This document shows, in pieces, positions 8,033-16,596 of a stretch of 64,000 nt of DNA (position 1 is its first letter; every line of letters begins with the position of its first letter). The position numbers and the translations under genes are program-made. Where the stretch lies: NCBI RefSeq assembly GCF_036053395.1, contig NZ_CP107942.1:2694501-2758500 (forward strand), in the 5' to 3' direction. The notes under the pieces are model-generated. The model ran no database searches and was not told where the DNA came from. It saw only the letters and a list, made by a program, of their open reading frames with translations. The stretch comes from Actinoplanes sp. NBC_00393. GTDB lineage: Bacteria; Actinomycetota; Actinomycetes; Mycobacteriales; Micromonosporaceae.

Positions 8033-9913
8033 ATGAACACGCCGGAACCGCGCCCCACCGTCCGCCACGCCGGCCACGTCGTCGACCCGCTCGCCGAGCC
8101 GGCCGGGGGCGTCCGCAGCATCGTCCAGTTCACCCGGCCGCTCCGGCGCGACGAACGGCAGCGGTTCCGGCAGGCGTACGGCCTGGCGCTCACCGAATAT
8201 CTGCCCGATCAGGCGTACGCGGAAAGCGTCGCCCCGCAGCAGCTGGCCGATCTCACCGAGGAACCGCTGGTCCGGGCCGTGACGGCGTACGACGCGCGGC
8301 TGCGGCGCGTCGCCGGTCCGCAGAGCCGCCGGGATTTCAGCAGCCCACGGGCCCGCGCCCGCACCGACGGCCTGCTCGACGCCGTGCTGTTCCCCGACGC
8401 CGAGCCGGCCGCCGCGCTCGCCGCAGTACGCGAACGCGGCGGCGCGGACCCCGTCCTGATCGACGACCGGCAGCACGGCGCCCCGGTCAAGATCCGGTTC
8501 CGGGGCGACGAGACGGTCGAGGCCGCCGTCGCCGAGCTGGACGACGTGCGGTGGCTGGAAGAGGTCGGCGAGGCCAAGCTGGACACCGAGCAACTGGACG
8601 CCCGTACGGAGGCCGTTCCGCTCGCCCGTGCCTGGGCGGAACCGCTGTGGCGGCGCGGCCTGACCGGGACGGGCCAGGTGATCGGCGTCGTGGACAGCCC
8701 GATCGACCTGCGGCACCGGTTCTTCGCCGACCCGCTGCACCCCGTCGGCCCGGCGCACCGCAAGATCACCGGTTTCCGGAACCCCACCGCGGAGGCGCCC
8801 GGCAAGCACGGCACCTTCGTCGCCGGCATCGCGGCAGGTGACGACCCGGACCGGCCGGGCGAGCACCCCGGCCGCGGCGTGGCCTGGGCGGCCCGGCTCA
8901 CCTACGGCAACACCGACGACGTCGAGACGCGGGGAATCCTGAGCCTGCTCGCCGCCGCCGCGGCCGACGGCGCCCGGGTCCACACCAACAGCTGGCACGA
9001 CGAACCGGTCCCGCAGTACAGCCAGCTCGCCGCGGACCTGGACGCGTTCACCTGGACCCACGAGGACCACCTGGTGGTCGGGTCCGCCGCGAACCGGGGC
9101 GAGCGGCTCGGCCCGCCCGGCACGGCCAAGAACGTGCTGGCCGTGGCCGCGGCGAAAGGCCCGGCGCCGGCCACCTTCGGTGACGGCGCGGTCGGCCCTG
9201 CCGCGGACGGCCGGCAGAAACCCGAGCTGATGTCACCCGGCTGCTCGATCCATTCGACGGCGCCCGGCACCGTGGACAGCGTCGTGCTCGACCGTGAGCT
9301 GTTCGGCTCACCGGGGCCGATCTGCGCCAGCAGCTGGGCCACCCCGGCGGCGGCCGGGCTGGCCGCCCTGGTCCGGCAGTACTACCTGCAGGGCTTCCAC
9401 CCCGGTGGCACGGCCGGCTCCGGCCCCGGCTTCGCGCCGTCGAGTGCGCTGATGCGCGCCACCCTGCTGGCGGGCTGCCGCCCGGAAGGCAACCATCCCT
9501 ATCCGGGCACCACCACCGGTTGGGGCAACGTCCGGCTCGACGAGGTGCTCGCCGCCGGCCTGGTCGTGCGGGACGTGCGCCATGCCGACGGACTCGACAC
9601 CGGGGAGAGCGTGACGGTACGAGTGCGCGTGCAGGACGCGAGCAGCCTGCTGGCGATCACCCTGGTGTGGACCGACCCGCCCGGCGCGGCCGGTTCCGGC
9701 GAGCCCGTGGTGAACACCCTCGAGCTGGCCGCGACACCGCCGGGCGGCACCCCGCCCGTGCGCTCGCCGGGCCGTCCCGACACCGTGCAGCGGGTGCTCG
9801 TGCCCGACCCCGCCCCGGGGATCTGGACGATCGTCGTGTCCGCACCGGCGGTCAACGTCGGCGCCGACGGTCAGGGCTACGCCCTCGTCGTGGCGGGCGC
9901 GTCAGCCGTCTGA
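8033..9913 (+). CDS. S8 family serine peptidase (subtilase) without signal peptide
   Basis: 626-residue subtilase. The catalytic triad is visible: D221 in GVVDSPID, H259 in GKHGTFVAG and S434 in ICASSWATP, with the oxyanion Asn at N354 (GSAANRG). The serine motif is unusual: ASSWATP replaces the common GTSMAxP. An N-terminal region of about 190 residues may act as a prodomain, and residues about 520-626 look like a beta-rich C-terminal (P-like) domain. No signal peptide or membrane segment is present, so a cytosolic enzyme is predicted, which is less usual for subtilases. The ATG at 8033 lies 5 bp after the stop of the tail-anchored partner gene. Confidence 0.9.
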   Translation: MNTPEPRPTVRHAGHVVDPLAEPAGGVRSIVQFTRPLRRDERQRFRQAYGLALTEYLPDQAYAESVAPQQLADLTEEPLVRAVTAYDARLRRVAGPQSRRDFSSPRARARTDGLLDAVLFPDAEPAAALAAVRERGGADPVLIDDRQHGAPVKIRFRGDETVEAAVAELDDVRWLEEVGEAKLDTEQLDARTEAVPLARAWAEPLWRRGLTGTGQVIGVVDSPIDLRHRFFADPLHPVGPAHRKITGFRNPTAEAPGKHGTFVAGIAAGDDPDRPGEHPGRGVAWAARLTYGNTDDVETRGILSLLAAAAADGARVHTNSWHDEPVPQYSQLAADLDAFTWTHEDHLVVGSAANRGERLGPPGTAKNVLAVAAAKGPAPATFGDGAVGPAADGRQKPELMSPGCSIHSTAPGTVDSVVLDRELFGSPGPICASSWATPAAAGLAALVRQYYLQGFHPGGTAGSGPGFAPSSALMRATLLAGCRPEGNHPYPGTTTGWGNVRLDEVLAAGLVVRDVRHADGLDTGESVTVRVRVQDASSLLAITLVWTDPPGAAGSGEPVVNTLELAATPPGGTPPVRSPGRPDTVQRVLVPDPAPGIWTIVVSAPAVNVGADGQGYALVVAGASAV

Positions 9914-9980
9914 TCAGCCACGACAGGGACCACGTTCGGACACAACGCTTCGCGAACGGTTGCCCGCGCGGGAGACTTCA

Positions 9981-9997
9981 CGTGACCCTGGGTCACG
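9981..9997 (+). promoter_or_regulatory. Inverted repeat just upstream of NB-ARC regulator start
   Basis: CGTGACC-CTG-GGTCACG is a perfect 7-bp-arm inverted repeat ending 10 bases before the GTG at 10008 and abutting the ribosome site GGGAGG. It could be an operator for autoregulation or an mRNA hairpin that affects initiation. It could also act as a terminator for the subtilase gene, though no T-tract follows. Confidence 0.45.
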
Positions 9998-10007
9998 GGA
10001 GGATCAC

Positions 10008-12566
10008 GTGCGTACGCTCGCTCAGCCACCGCTGCCGCCGGGAACGCGGGCTGACCTGTTCGACGCGCTGCACCGCCTGCACCACCACGCCGGCCGGCCG
10101 AGCCTGCGGCAGATCGCCGCCGACGTGGGGTGCAGCCACACGACGATCTCCGCCGCCTTCGCCGGCCCGCAGGTGCCCCGCTGGGGACTGCTCGAACTGA
10201 TCGTCGAGACCCTCGGCGGGGACACCGGCCGGTTCAAGGAACTCTGGGTGGCCGCCACCGAATCCGGCGACGACGCGGCGGAAACCGCGGCGCCGGCCGA
10301 GGTGGCGGCCACCGTCGTGCCCCGCGATCTTCCCGCGCCGCCGACCCCGTTCGTCGGCCGCGACGCCGCCTGCACCGGCCTCGACAGTGCGCTGCGCGAC
10401 GCACAGCGCGGCGCCGCGGCCGGCGTCGTCCTGATCACCGGGGCGGCCGGGGTGGGCAAGACCAGCCTGGCCGTCGCCTGGGCACACACCGTGGCCGGTG
10501 AGCATCCGGACGGCCAGCTCTATCTCGACCTGCGTGGCTATGACGTGAGCCGGCCGCGTACCCCGTCCGCTGCCGTCGACGTGGTCCTGCGCCGGCTCGG
10601 CGTCGCGGCATCGGCCGTGCCCCGAGAGCTCAGCGAGAAGTCGGCGCTGCTGCGCTCGCTGCTGGCCGGGCGCCGGCTGCTGCTGGTGCTCGACAACGCG
10701 TACTCGGCCGAACAGGTGTGGCCGCTGCTGCCCGGCAGCCCCTCCTGCTTCGTGGTGGTGACCAGCCGGGACACGCTTCCGGGACTGGTCGCGCGGGTGG
10801 GCGTACGCCGGCTGGTTCTTGATCGGCTCGATGAGCCGACCGCGACCGACCTGCTCAACCGGCTGGTCGGCGACCGCGCCCGCGCGGAGCCGCCGGCGGT
10901 GCGCGCCCTGGCCGCACGCTGCGCCTACCTGCCGCTCGCCCTGCGGGTGGCCGCCGAGGTCGTCACGACCGACCCGCACGACTCGCTCGCCGACCAGATC
11001 GCCCGGTTCGATCACCGCTCCGCCCGGCTCGACCTGCTCGCCGCCGGTGGTGACGAGCGCACCGCCGTACGCAGCGTCTTCTCCTGGTCGGTGCGGCGGC
11101 TCAGCCCGGCCGCCGCTGCCCTGTTCACGCTGCTCGGGCTCAGCCCGTCGCGCTCGCTGGACGACGAGGCCGCGGCGGCACTGGCCGGAATGCCCACGGC
11201 GGCCGCGGCGGTCGCTGAACTCGCCCGCGCGCACCTGGTCGAACGGCGCGGTGACGCCTTCGGCCTGCACGACCTGCTGCGCGACTATGTGATCGAGCTG
11301 GCGGCTCAGCGTCCCGAGCCGGAGCGGCACCGGGCCCGGCAGCGGCTGTTCGATCACTACGTGGCCCGCTGCCGTGACCCCGGCTGGCTGCGTGAGCACC
11401 GGCCGGCGCTGGTCGCCGCGGCGCGCTCGGCGGCGAAGGACAGTCCCGCGCACTGCCTGCGGCTTGCCGCGCTGCTGCACAGCCACCTGGAGGACTCCGG
11501 GCATTATGCGGAGGCCATCAGCGTGCAGCGGACCGCGATCGAGGTGGCCCGCCGGCAGCACGACCAGCGTGCGGTGGCCGCGGCGCTGTGCCGGCTGGCC
11601 GGGGTGCAGCGGCGCGCCGGCGAGTTCGCCGACGCGCTGACAGCCGCGAGCGAGGCCGCAGAGATCAGCGATCACGAGCAGGACCGGATCGGTACGGCGG
11701 CCGCGCTGCAGGCGCTCGCCGCGGTGCACGTCCGGCAGGGGCGCAACGACCTGGGCGTCGGCGAGCTGGAACAGGCCACGAAGATCCTCAGCGAGCTCGG
11801 CGACCGGGACGGCGAAGCCGCGGCCGCCAACCGTGGCGGCATCGCGCTGATGCAGCTCGGCCGGCTCCACGAGGCCCTGGCACACCACCGCCGCGCCTAC
11901 GACGTCTACCTCGAGCTCGGCGCGCCGCTGCCACGCGGGCGGGCCGCCAACAACGTCGGCGTGGTGTGCATGCGGCTCGGTGACTACGACGCCGCCCACC
12001 GCGCCCTGACCGAGGCGCTGCAACTCGCCCGCGACACCGGCAACCGGGTCGGCGCCGGCGTGGCGCTGGCCAACCTGGCAGAGCTGGCCGAGCGCCGGCA
12101 CCGGTGGGAGCAGGCAGCCGCCGGGTATCGCGCCGCCATCGCCATCTTCGAGCCGATCGGCTACCTCGGTGGGCTGGCCGACGGCCGCCGCGGCCTCGGG
12201 CTGGCGCTGGCCCGGCAGGGCTCGCCGGAGGACGGGCTGGTCCTGCTGGCCGCGGCGCTCGAACTGGCCCGCAGCATCGGCGAGGCCGACATCGAGACGG
12301 CCACCCGCATCGATCTCGCCCTGGTGCGCCGGCTCACCGGCCGCGACGCCACCGCGGACTACCGCGCCGCCTGCGAGGCCGCCGAAGCCAGCGGCGACAC
12401 CTACCAGCACGCCCGCGCCCTGGACGGGCTGGCCCGGTGCGCGCTGGACGCCGGGGACGCCGAGCAGGCCCGCCGGCTCTGGCAGCCGGCGCTGGAGGTC
12501 TTCACCCGCCTCGGCGTTCCGGAGGCCGCCGCGGCCGCCGCCGGGCTCGCCGAAGCTTCCGGCTGA
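10008..12566 (+). CDS. HTH - NB-ARC - TPR regulator (STAND ATPase)
   Basis: 852 residues. The N-terminus holds a Cro/XRE-like helix-turn-helix (about 30-75, LRQIAADVGCSHTTISAAFAG). An NB-ARC ATPase follows, with Walker A GAAGVGKT (145-152), Walker B RLLLVLDNA and a sensor segment VVTSRDTLPGL. The C-terminal half is a series of TPRs (for example GDYDAAHRALTEALQLARD). Such proteins are ATP-dependent switches in actinomycetes, related to AfsR-type regulators but without the SARP domain. The GTG at 10008 was chosen for its GGGAGG ribosome site and because the family starts near it. It lies 94 bp downstream of the subtilase gene. Ligand and targets are unknown. Confidence 0.9.
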   Translation: MRTLAQPPLPPGTRADLFDALHRLHHHAGRPSLRQIAADVGCSHTTISAAFAGPQVPRWGLLELIVETLGGDTGRFKELWVAATESGDDAAETAAPAEVAATVVPRDLPAPPTPFVGRDAACTGLDSALRDAQRGAAAGVVLITGAAGVGKTSLAVAWAHTVAGEHPDGQLYLDLRGYDVSRPRTPSAAVDVVLRRLGVAASAVPRELSEKSALLRSLLAGRRLLLVLDNAYSAEQVWPLLPGSPSCFVVVTSRDTLPGLVARVGVRRLVLDRLDEPTATDLLNRLVGDRARAEPPAVRALAARCAYLPLALRVAAEVVTTDPHDSLADQIARFDHRSARLDLLAAGGDERTAVRSVFSWSVRRLSPAAAALFTLLGLSPSRSLDDEAAAALAGMPTAAAAVAELARAHLVERRGDAFGLHDLLRDYVIELAAQRPEPERHRARQRLFDHYVARCRDPGWLREHRPALVAAARSAAKDSPAHCLRLAALLHSHLEDSGHYAEAISVQRTAIEVARRQHDQRAVAAALCRLAGVQRRAGEFADALTAASEAAEISDHEQDRIGTAAALQALAAVHVRQGRNDLGVGELEQATKILSELGDRDGEAAAANRGGIALMQLGRLHEALAHHRRAYDVYLELGAPLPRGRAANNVGVVCMRLGDYDAAHRALTEALQLARDTGNRVGAGVALANLAELAERRHRWEQAAAGYRAAIAIFEPIGYLGGLADGRRGLGLALARQGSPEDGLVLLAAALELARSIGEADIETATRIDLALVRRLTGRDATADYRAACEAAEASGDTYQHARALDGLARCALDAGDAEQARRLWQPALEVFTRLGVPEAAAAAAGLAEASG

Positions 12567-12632
12567 GCGGCGACGGCGCTCGTTCAGGGTTACCGTCGGC
12601 GAAGACCCGTGCCGCCGAGGACGAGGAATGCG

Positions 12633-14114
12633 ATGACCCGGACCGACGACGACGTAACCCTCGACGCGGCACAGGACCCGCTCGTCCTGGCCCTGGACAT
12701 CGGCTCCACCGCCACCCGCGGCGGCGTGCACGACGCCACCGGCCGGCGCGTCCACCGCCTGCAGCACAAGGTGCCGCACGCCTTCACGGTCGCGCCCGAC
12801 GGCACCTCGATCATCGACCCCGAACAGGTGACCGTGGAGGTCGGGCAAGTCCTCGACGCGGTGACCGGCGACCCGCGGCTCGGGACGCGGATCGCCGGCG
12901 TGGCGATGGACACCTTCGCCGCCTCACTGATCGCGATCGACGCGGCCGGGCGTGCGCTCACCCCGTGCCTGACCTACGCCGACTCGCGCAGCGCCGCCGC
13001 GGTCACCGCGCTGCGCGAGGAGCTCGACGAGCACGCGGTGCAGCAGCGCACCGGCACCCGGGTGCACACCAGCTATCACGCTCCGCGGCTGCGCTGGCTC
13101 ACGACCGTGCAGCCGGGTGTCGTTACCGGGGCCGCGTTCTGGTGGTCGCTGGGGGAGTACGTCTGGGCCCGGCTGATCGGGCAGCCGCTCGCCGGGACGT
13201 CCACGGTCGCGTGGACCGGGCTGCTCGACCGGCGTACCGGTGAGCTCGACGCCGAGCTGCTCGCTGCCGTGGGCGCCGAACCCGGGCAGTTCTGCCCGCC
13301 GCGGGACATGACGCAGCCGGCGCCGGCGGCGGCCCCGGCGCGCTGGCCCGCCCTCGCCCGGGCGGTGTGGTTCCCGGTCATCACCGACGGGTACGCCAGC
13401 AACATCGGATCCGGAGCGCTCGACGCCACCGTGCTCACCGCGGCGACCGCCACCAGCGGTGCGCTGCGGGTGCTGCTCGACGGCCCGGCTGATCCGCTGC
13501 CGTTCGGACTCTGGAACTACCGGGTCGACGCGGGACGCACACTGCTCGGCGGGGCGATCAACGACGTCGGCCGGGCCGTCAGCTGGGCGCAGAGCACGCT
13601 GCGCCTGAGCCCGGCCCTCGCGGCCGTGCTCACCGCGGCGCCGAGCGACGCCACCCCGCTCGTTCTGCCGTACCTGACCGGGGAGCGCGCGCCCGGCTGG
13701 GTCGGCGGGGCACGGGCCGTGTTCGGCGGGGTGTCGGCGGCCACCGACGCCGACACCCTGTTCCGCGGGATCGTCGAGGGCGTGGCCATGACCTACGCGC
13801 GGGTCGCCGACGAACTGCACCCGGCCGCACCGCAGGTCCTGGAAGTAGCGGCGGCGGGGCGGGTCAGCAACGACCAGCCCGAGTGGCTCCAGGTGCTCGC
13901 GGACGTACTCGGGCGGCCCGTCACCCATGTGACCCGGCGGCGCGCCACACAGCGCGGTACCGCGCTGCTCGCGCTCGACGTGCTCGCTCCCGACGTCCCG
14001 CGGGCGCCGCGGACCACCGGGGCGACGTACGAGCCGCGGCCGGCGTACGTCGAGTACTACGCGCAGCGGCGCGCCCGGTTCGCCGCGGTGTACGACGCGC
14101 TGCTGCGCGGCTGA
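12633..14114 (+). CDS. FGGY-family carbohydrate kinase (gluconokinase-like)
   Basis: 493 residues, full length for FGGY kinases, which phosphorylate a sugar or sugar acid with ATP. The N-terminal phosphate-1 motif is LALDIGSTATRGGVHD, and GVAMDTFAAS with CLTYADSRS forms the first-domain core that binds sugar. The second domain has IGSGALDATVLTAATATSGALRVLL and PYLTGERAPGW, the latter close to that of gluconokinases. The start at 12633 follows GAGGACGAGGA. It is 66 bp after the NB-ARC gene and could belong to that transcript. The substrate is not certain; gluconate is suggested by the GERAPGW-type block. Confidence 0.87.
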   Translation: MTRTDDDVTLDAAQDPLVLALDIGSTATRGGVHDATGRRVHRLQHKVPHAFTVAPDGTSIIDPEQVTVEVGQVLDAVTGDPRLGTRIAGVAMDTFAASLIAIDAAGRALTPCLTYADSRSAAAVTALREELDEHAVQQRTGTRVHTSYHAPRLRWLTTVQPGVVTGAAFWWSLGEYVWARLIGQPLAGTSTVAWTGLLDRRTGELDAELLAAVGAEPGQFCPPRDMTQPAPAAAPARWPALARAVWFPVITDGYASNIGSGALDATVLTAATATSGALRVLLDGPADPLPFGLWNYRVDAGRTLLGGAINDVGRAVSWAQSTLRLSPALAAVLTAAPSDATPLVLPYLTGERAPGWVGGARAVFGGVSAATDADTLFRGIVEGVAMTYARVADELHPAAPQVLEVAAAGRVSNDQPEWLQVLADVLGRPVTHVTRRRATQRGTALLALDVLAPDVPRAPRTTGATYEPRPAYVEYYAQRRARFAAVYDALLRG

Positions 14115-14117
14115 CGC

Positions 14118-14405
14118 TCAGTTCAATCGTTCGCTGAGATGAATGGTGACGTCGTCGCCATCGGTTTTCCCGATGGCGCGGCGCACGGCGGCCGTGATCG
14201 GAAGCTTGTGGGTGCCGTCGCCGAGCGCCATGAACGCACCGCGAAACGGCACCCCGTCGACGGTGCCGGCGACCTTGACGAGCCCCCGCGTGCCGAAGAT
14301 CTCGGCCGAGCGGGGCATCTTCACGCAGGTCCAGGTGTCGCCTTCCTGGACCTTGCCGAGCGTCGCGGTGAACGTGATGTCGAGTGGTCCGGCCTTTCCG
14401 GGCAT
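14118..14405 (-). CDS. DUF1905 domain-containing protein
   Basis: 95-residue single-domain protein matching the DUF1905 pattern: an N-terminal strand pair ([12 protein letters not shown]), [15 protein letters not shown], the conserved [30 protein letters not shown] core split over two strands, and a C-terminal [18 protein letters not shown]. The fold is a small beta barrel of unknown role. The start at 14405 follows AGGAAAGG. It converges with the FGGY kinase gene, leaving 3 bp between stops. It is shorter than the two-domain DUF1905-YdeI fusions. Confidence 0.85.
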   Translation of the reverse strand: MPGKAGPLDITFTATLGKVQEGDTWTCVKMPRSAEIFGTRGLVKVAGTVDGVPFRGAFMALGDGTHKLPITAAVRRAIGKTDGDDVTIHLSERLN

Positions 14406-14418
14406 GACCGGTCCTTTC

Positions 14419-15000
14419 CTACGAGTCAGGCAGGACGGACAGCCTGCCGAGCGCCGTCCGCCACCACGGTATCGGCGCGTGAGCGCCCGTGACGACCACG
14501 TGCAGCCTGTCGCCCTCGACGAGCCAGAGACTCTGGGCGGGGAAGGGTGCCGTACGGATTCGTTCCCCGCGCCAGCACCATCCGCCCGCCGCCGACCGCG
14601 TTGTCGAAGAATCCCTCCGCAACGATCGCCGAGCATTCACGGCTGCGGTACTACGTGCCGGCCAGCGCGGCCGCCGCGGCGGCCGGAGCGATGACGACGG
14701 CGGTGTCCCGCAGACTGCGGCGATTGTCGGCGGCCAGGGCCAGGATGCCGAGACCGATCTGCGGCACGAGCAGGAACAGGGGCGGGTACAGCGCGGTCAG
14801 CTCCAGGGGAGGGACCACCGACACCGCGACGGCGACCCCCACCGTCACCGTGATCGCGGCGGCGACCGCCATCGCCCGAAACCGGCCAGTGCGGCCAGCG
14901 GCGCGAGCAGCCAGGCGAACACGCCGATGGTGTGGAACGGGCCCAGCATCGGATACCCGAAGTCGTACTGGGCGCCGCCGAAATAGGGAAGCCTCGACAC
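14419..15000 (-). pseudogene. Decayed membrane-protein gene with three lesions
   Basis: Reading right to left, GTG at 15000 opens VSRLPYFGGAQYDFGYPML and a hydrophobic helix. Coding sense then continues only after a one-base shift near 14872-14885 (into AMAVAAAITVTVGV and two or three more membrane helices). It stops at an in-frame TAG at 14651-14653, goes on in the same frame as [20 protein letters not shown], and needs another shift near 14535-14555 to reach [20 protein letters not shown] and the final stop at 14419. Together these would give a protein of about 190 residues with four membrane helices and a soluble tail. The family is not recognised. Either a true pseudogene or assembly indels. 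Confidence 0.6.
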
Positions 15001-15016
15001 CAGACCAGTGCCGCGC

Positions 15017-15748
15017 TCAGACCGCGCGAACCTCGGCGAGGCGCTTGACCGCGTACTCGTCGCCCCAGCAGACCGCGGCCTCCCACGCGGCCGAGGCTTG
15101 CGCGGCGATGTCGTACGCACCGTCGTCGAGGCCGGCCGCGTTGCCGGGCAGCACGAGGTCGAGGGCGGGTACGTCGACGTGCGCCTCGTCCCAGTCGATC
15201 AGAGCCACCTGAGAAGCGGTCATGCGGATGTTGCCAGGGTTGGGGTCGCCGTGCACGACGCAGGTCTGATGTCCGGCGAGCCGGGCCCACGCCGCCCGGC
15301 ACCGGACAACACCCTCAGCGGGCATCGCACCCAGGTCGATCCTCGTCCCGGTCGCGGCGTGCAGCAGATCGGTCGACGATCGCCAGCCCGGGCGCTGCGG
15401 CCAGTCCCGCGTCAACCGATGCAGCTCGCGCAGCGTGCCGGCCACGCGGCGCCAGTCGGCCGGCGACTCGGGCGGCCCACCTTCCAGGTAGGTCATCACC
15501 ACCAGACCGTCGGCGAAGAGCCGTCCGTCCCTGGCCGGGATCGGCGTCGGCACGGCCAGGCCCGCACGGTCGAGGTGCTGGAGAAGGCCGGTCTCCCACG
15601 CGAGGTCGGCGTCGCTCCGGGACCCGAGACGGCCGACCGCGAGGCGCCCGCCGACGCGCACCGTCCACACGTCGTTGGCGACCCCGCCGGTGAGCGGTTC
15701 GACGCGAACGGCGTCGTCACCCCACCGTCCGAGTGTCTCCCATCCCAT
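15017..15748 (-). CDS. Aminoglycoside phosphotransferase (APH) family kinase-like protein
   Basis: 243 residues. The protein-kinase-like APH fold is shown by the catalytic loop CVVHGDPNPGNIRM (HGD with the following Asn) and the metal-binding IDWDEAHVDVPALDL. The N-terminal lobe has EPLTGGVANDVWTVRV. The small size and general form suit the many APH-like kinases of actinomycetes whose substrates are unknown; resistance to aminoglycosides should not be assumed. It begins 4 bp after the second APH-like gene and was almost certainly cotranscribed with it. Confidence 0.85.
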   Translation of the reverse strand: MGWETLGRWGDDAVRVEPLTGGVANDVWTVRVGGRLAVGRLGSRSDADLAWETGLLQHLDRAGLAVPTPIPARDGRLFADGLVVMTYLEGGPPESPADWRRVAGTLRELHRLTRDWPQRPGWRSSTDLLHAATGTRIDLGAMPAEGVVRCRAAWARLAGHQTCVVHGDPNPGNIRMTASQVALIDWDEAHVDVPALDLVLPGNAAGLDDGAYDIAAQASAAWEAAVCWGDEYAVKRLAEVRAV

Positions 15749-15752
15749 CGGC

Positions 15753-16490
15753 CTACCTCTGAGATTTCAGGACGTCGACCTCGCACCCCGGCGCGGACGG
15801 GTCGAAGCCGTGCTCGCTCAGCCAGCGGATCGCCAGCTGGCACCGGACCGACCACCACGCACGGACCCCGTCGAGGTCGACGCCGGCGCCATACCCGGCA
15901 ATGACGTCGCCCAGGTGCTCCCGGTGCCCGAGCGTCAGGGTGGCCAGATCGAAGAGCGCATCGCCGCGACTTGCCTCCGACCAGTCGATCACCCCGGTGA
16001 TCTCGTCGGCGTCGGCGAACACGTGGCTGACGTGCAGGTCGCCGTGTGTGAAGACCGGCGTGTACGGGCGCAGCGCACCCTCAGCGATGCGGCGATTGCG
16101 GCCGACCAGGGCGGCGGGAAGGACATCGTTGCTGATCAGCCACGCGCATTCCCGGTCGAGGTCGGCCGCGATCTCGTCGAGGGCGCGGCCGGGCCACGGC
16201 GGCAATGGCGCGTCGTGCAGCTTCCGGACGGTGGCGCCGGCCGCCGCCCATGCCGCAGGCGAAGCGGTGGACGGCCGGCCGAGGCGGCCGATCGCCTGTC
16301 CCGGCACCGTGGCGAGCGCGAGCACCGGCGGCTTGCGCCACAGGACCTCCGGCGTCGGGACCGGCGCCATGGCGATCGCCGCGACCTCGACGTCGATGCG
16401 GGCCTGATCAGTGTCGATCTTCAGGAACACGTCGCCGGCGCGCAGGGTGGCGCGCGCCTGGTGCGCGATGACGACCTCGATCCCGTCCAC
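15753..16490 (-). CDS. Aminoglycoside phosphotransferase (APH) family kinase-like protein, second copy
   Basis: 245 residues. The catalytic loop is FTHGDLHVSHVF and the metal-binding Asp is in GVIDWSEASRGDALFDLATL. The N-terminal lobe is more divergent (VFLKIDTDQARIDVEVAAIA), as in macrolide- or spectinomycin-type APH proteins. The two neighbouring APH-like genes are not close copies; they probably represent two families brought together, with the 4-bp spacing indicating one operon transcribed from upstream of 16490. Substrate unknown. Confidence 0.85.
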   Translation of the reverse strand: MDGIEVVIAHQARATLRAGDVFLKIDTDQARIDVEVAAIAMAPVPTPEVLWRKPPVLALATVPGQAIGRLGRPSTASPAAWAAAGATVRKLHDAPLPPWPGRALDEIAADLDRECAWLISNDVLPAALVGRNRRIAEGALRPYTPVFTHGDLHVSHVFADADEITGVIDWSEASRGDALFDLATLTLGHREHLGDVIAGYGAGVDLDGVRAWWSVRCQLAIRWLSEHGFDPSAPGCEVDVLKSQR

Positions 16491-16553
16491 GCGGCCATTC
16501 TCGCGGCGAAGACCACCGCCGTCACCGCATTTAGTGCACTGGGACCGCGCGCC

Positions 16554-16596
16554 TTGACATGTCCCGCCACATAGGATTACTTAAGTAAGTGCTTAA
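16554..16596 (+). promoter_or_regulatory. Promoter and operator candidate of the ArsR-SRPBCC operon
   Basis: A perfect -35 hexamer TTGACA (16554-16559) is followed 17 bp later by a weak -10, TTACTT (16577-16582), placing the transcript start on or next to the GTG at 16589. The inverted repeat TTAAG-N6-CTTAA (16581-16596) overlaps the -10 and the start codon. ArsR-type autorepression fits this layout (inference). Confidence 0.5.

Noticed and set aside
9993..12848. A 951-codon open frame antisense to the NB-ARC-TPR gene
   Set aside because: The product is Gly/Arg/Val/His-rich with no recognisable domain; the plus strand encodes a clear NB-ARC-TPR protein. Long antisense frames are a by-product of high GC at third codon positions.
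15017..16490. Calling the two APH-fold genes aminoglycoside resistance genes
   Set aside because: Only the fold and catalytic loop can be seen; most APH-like kinases of actinomycetes have other or unknown substrates.
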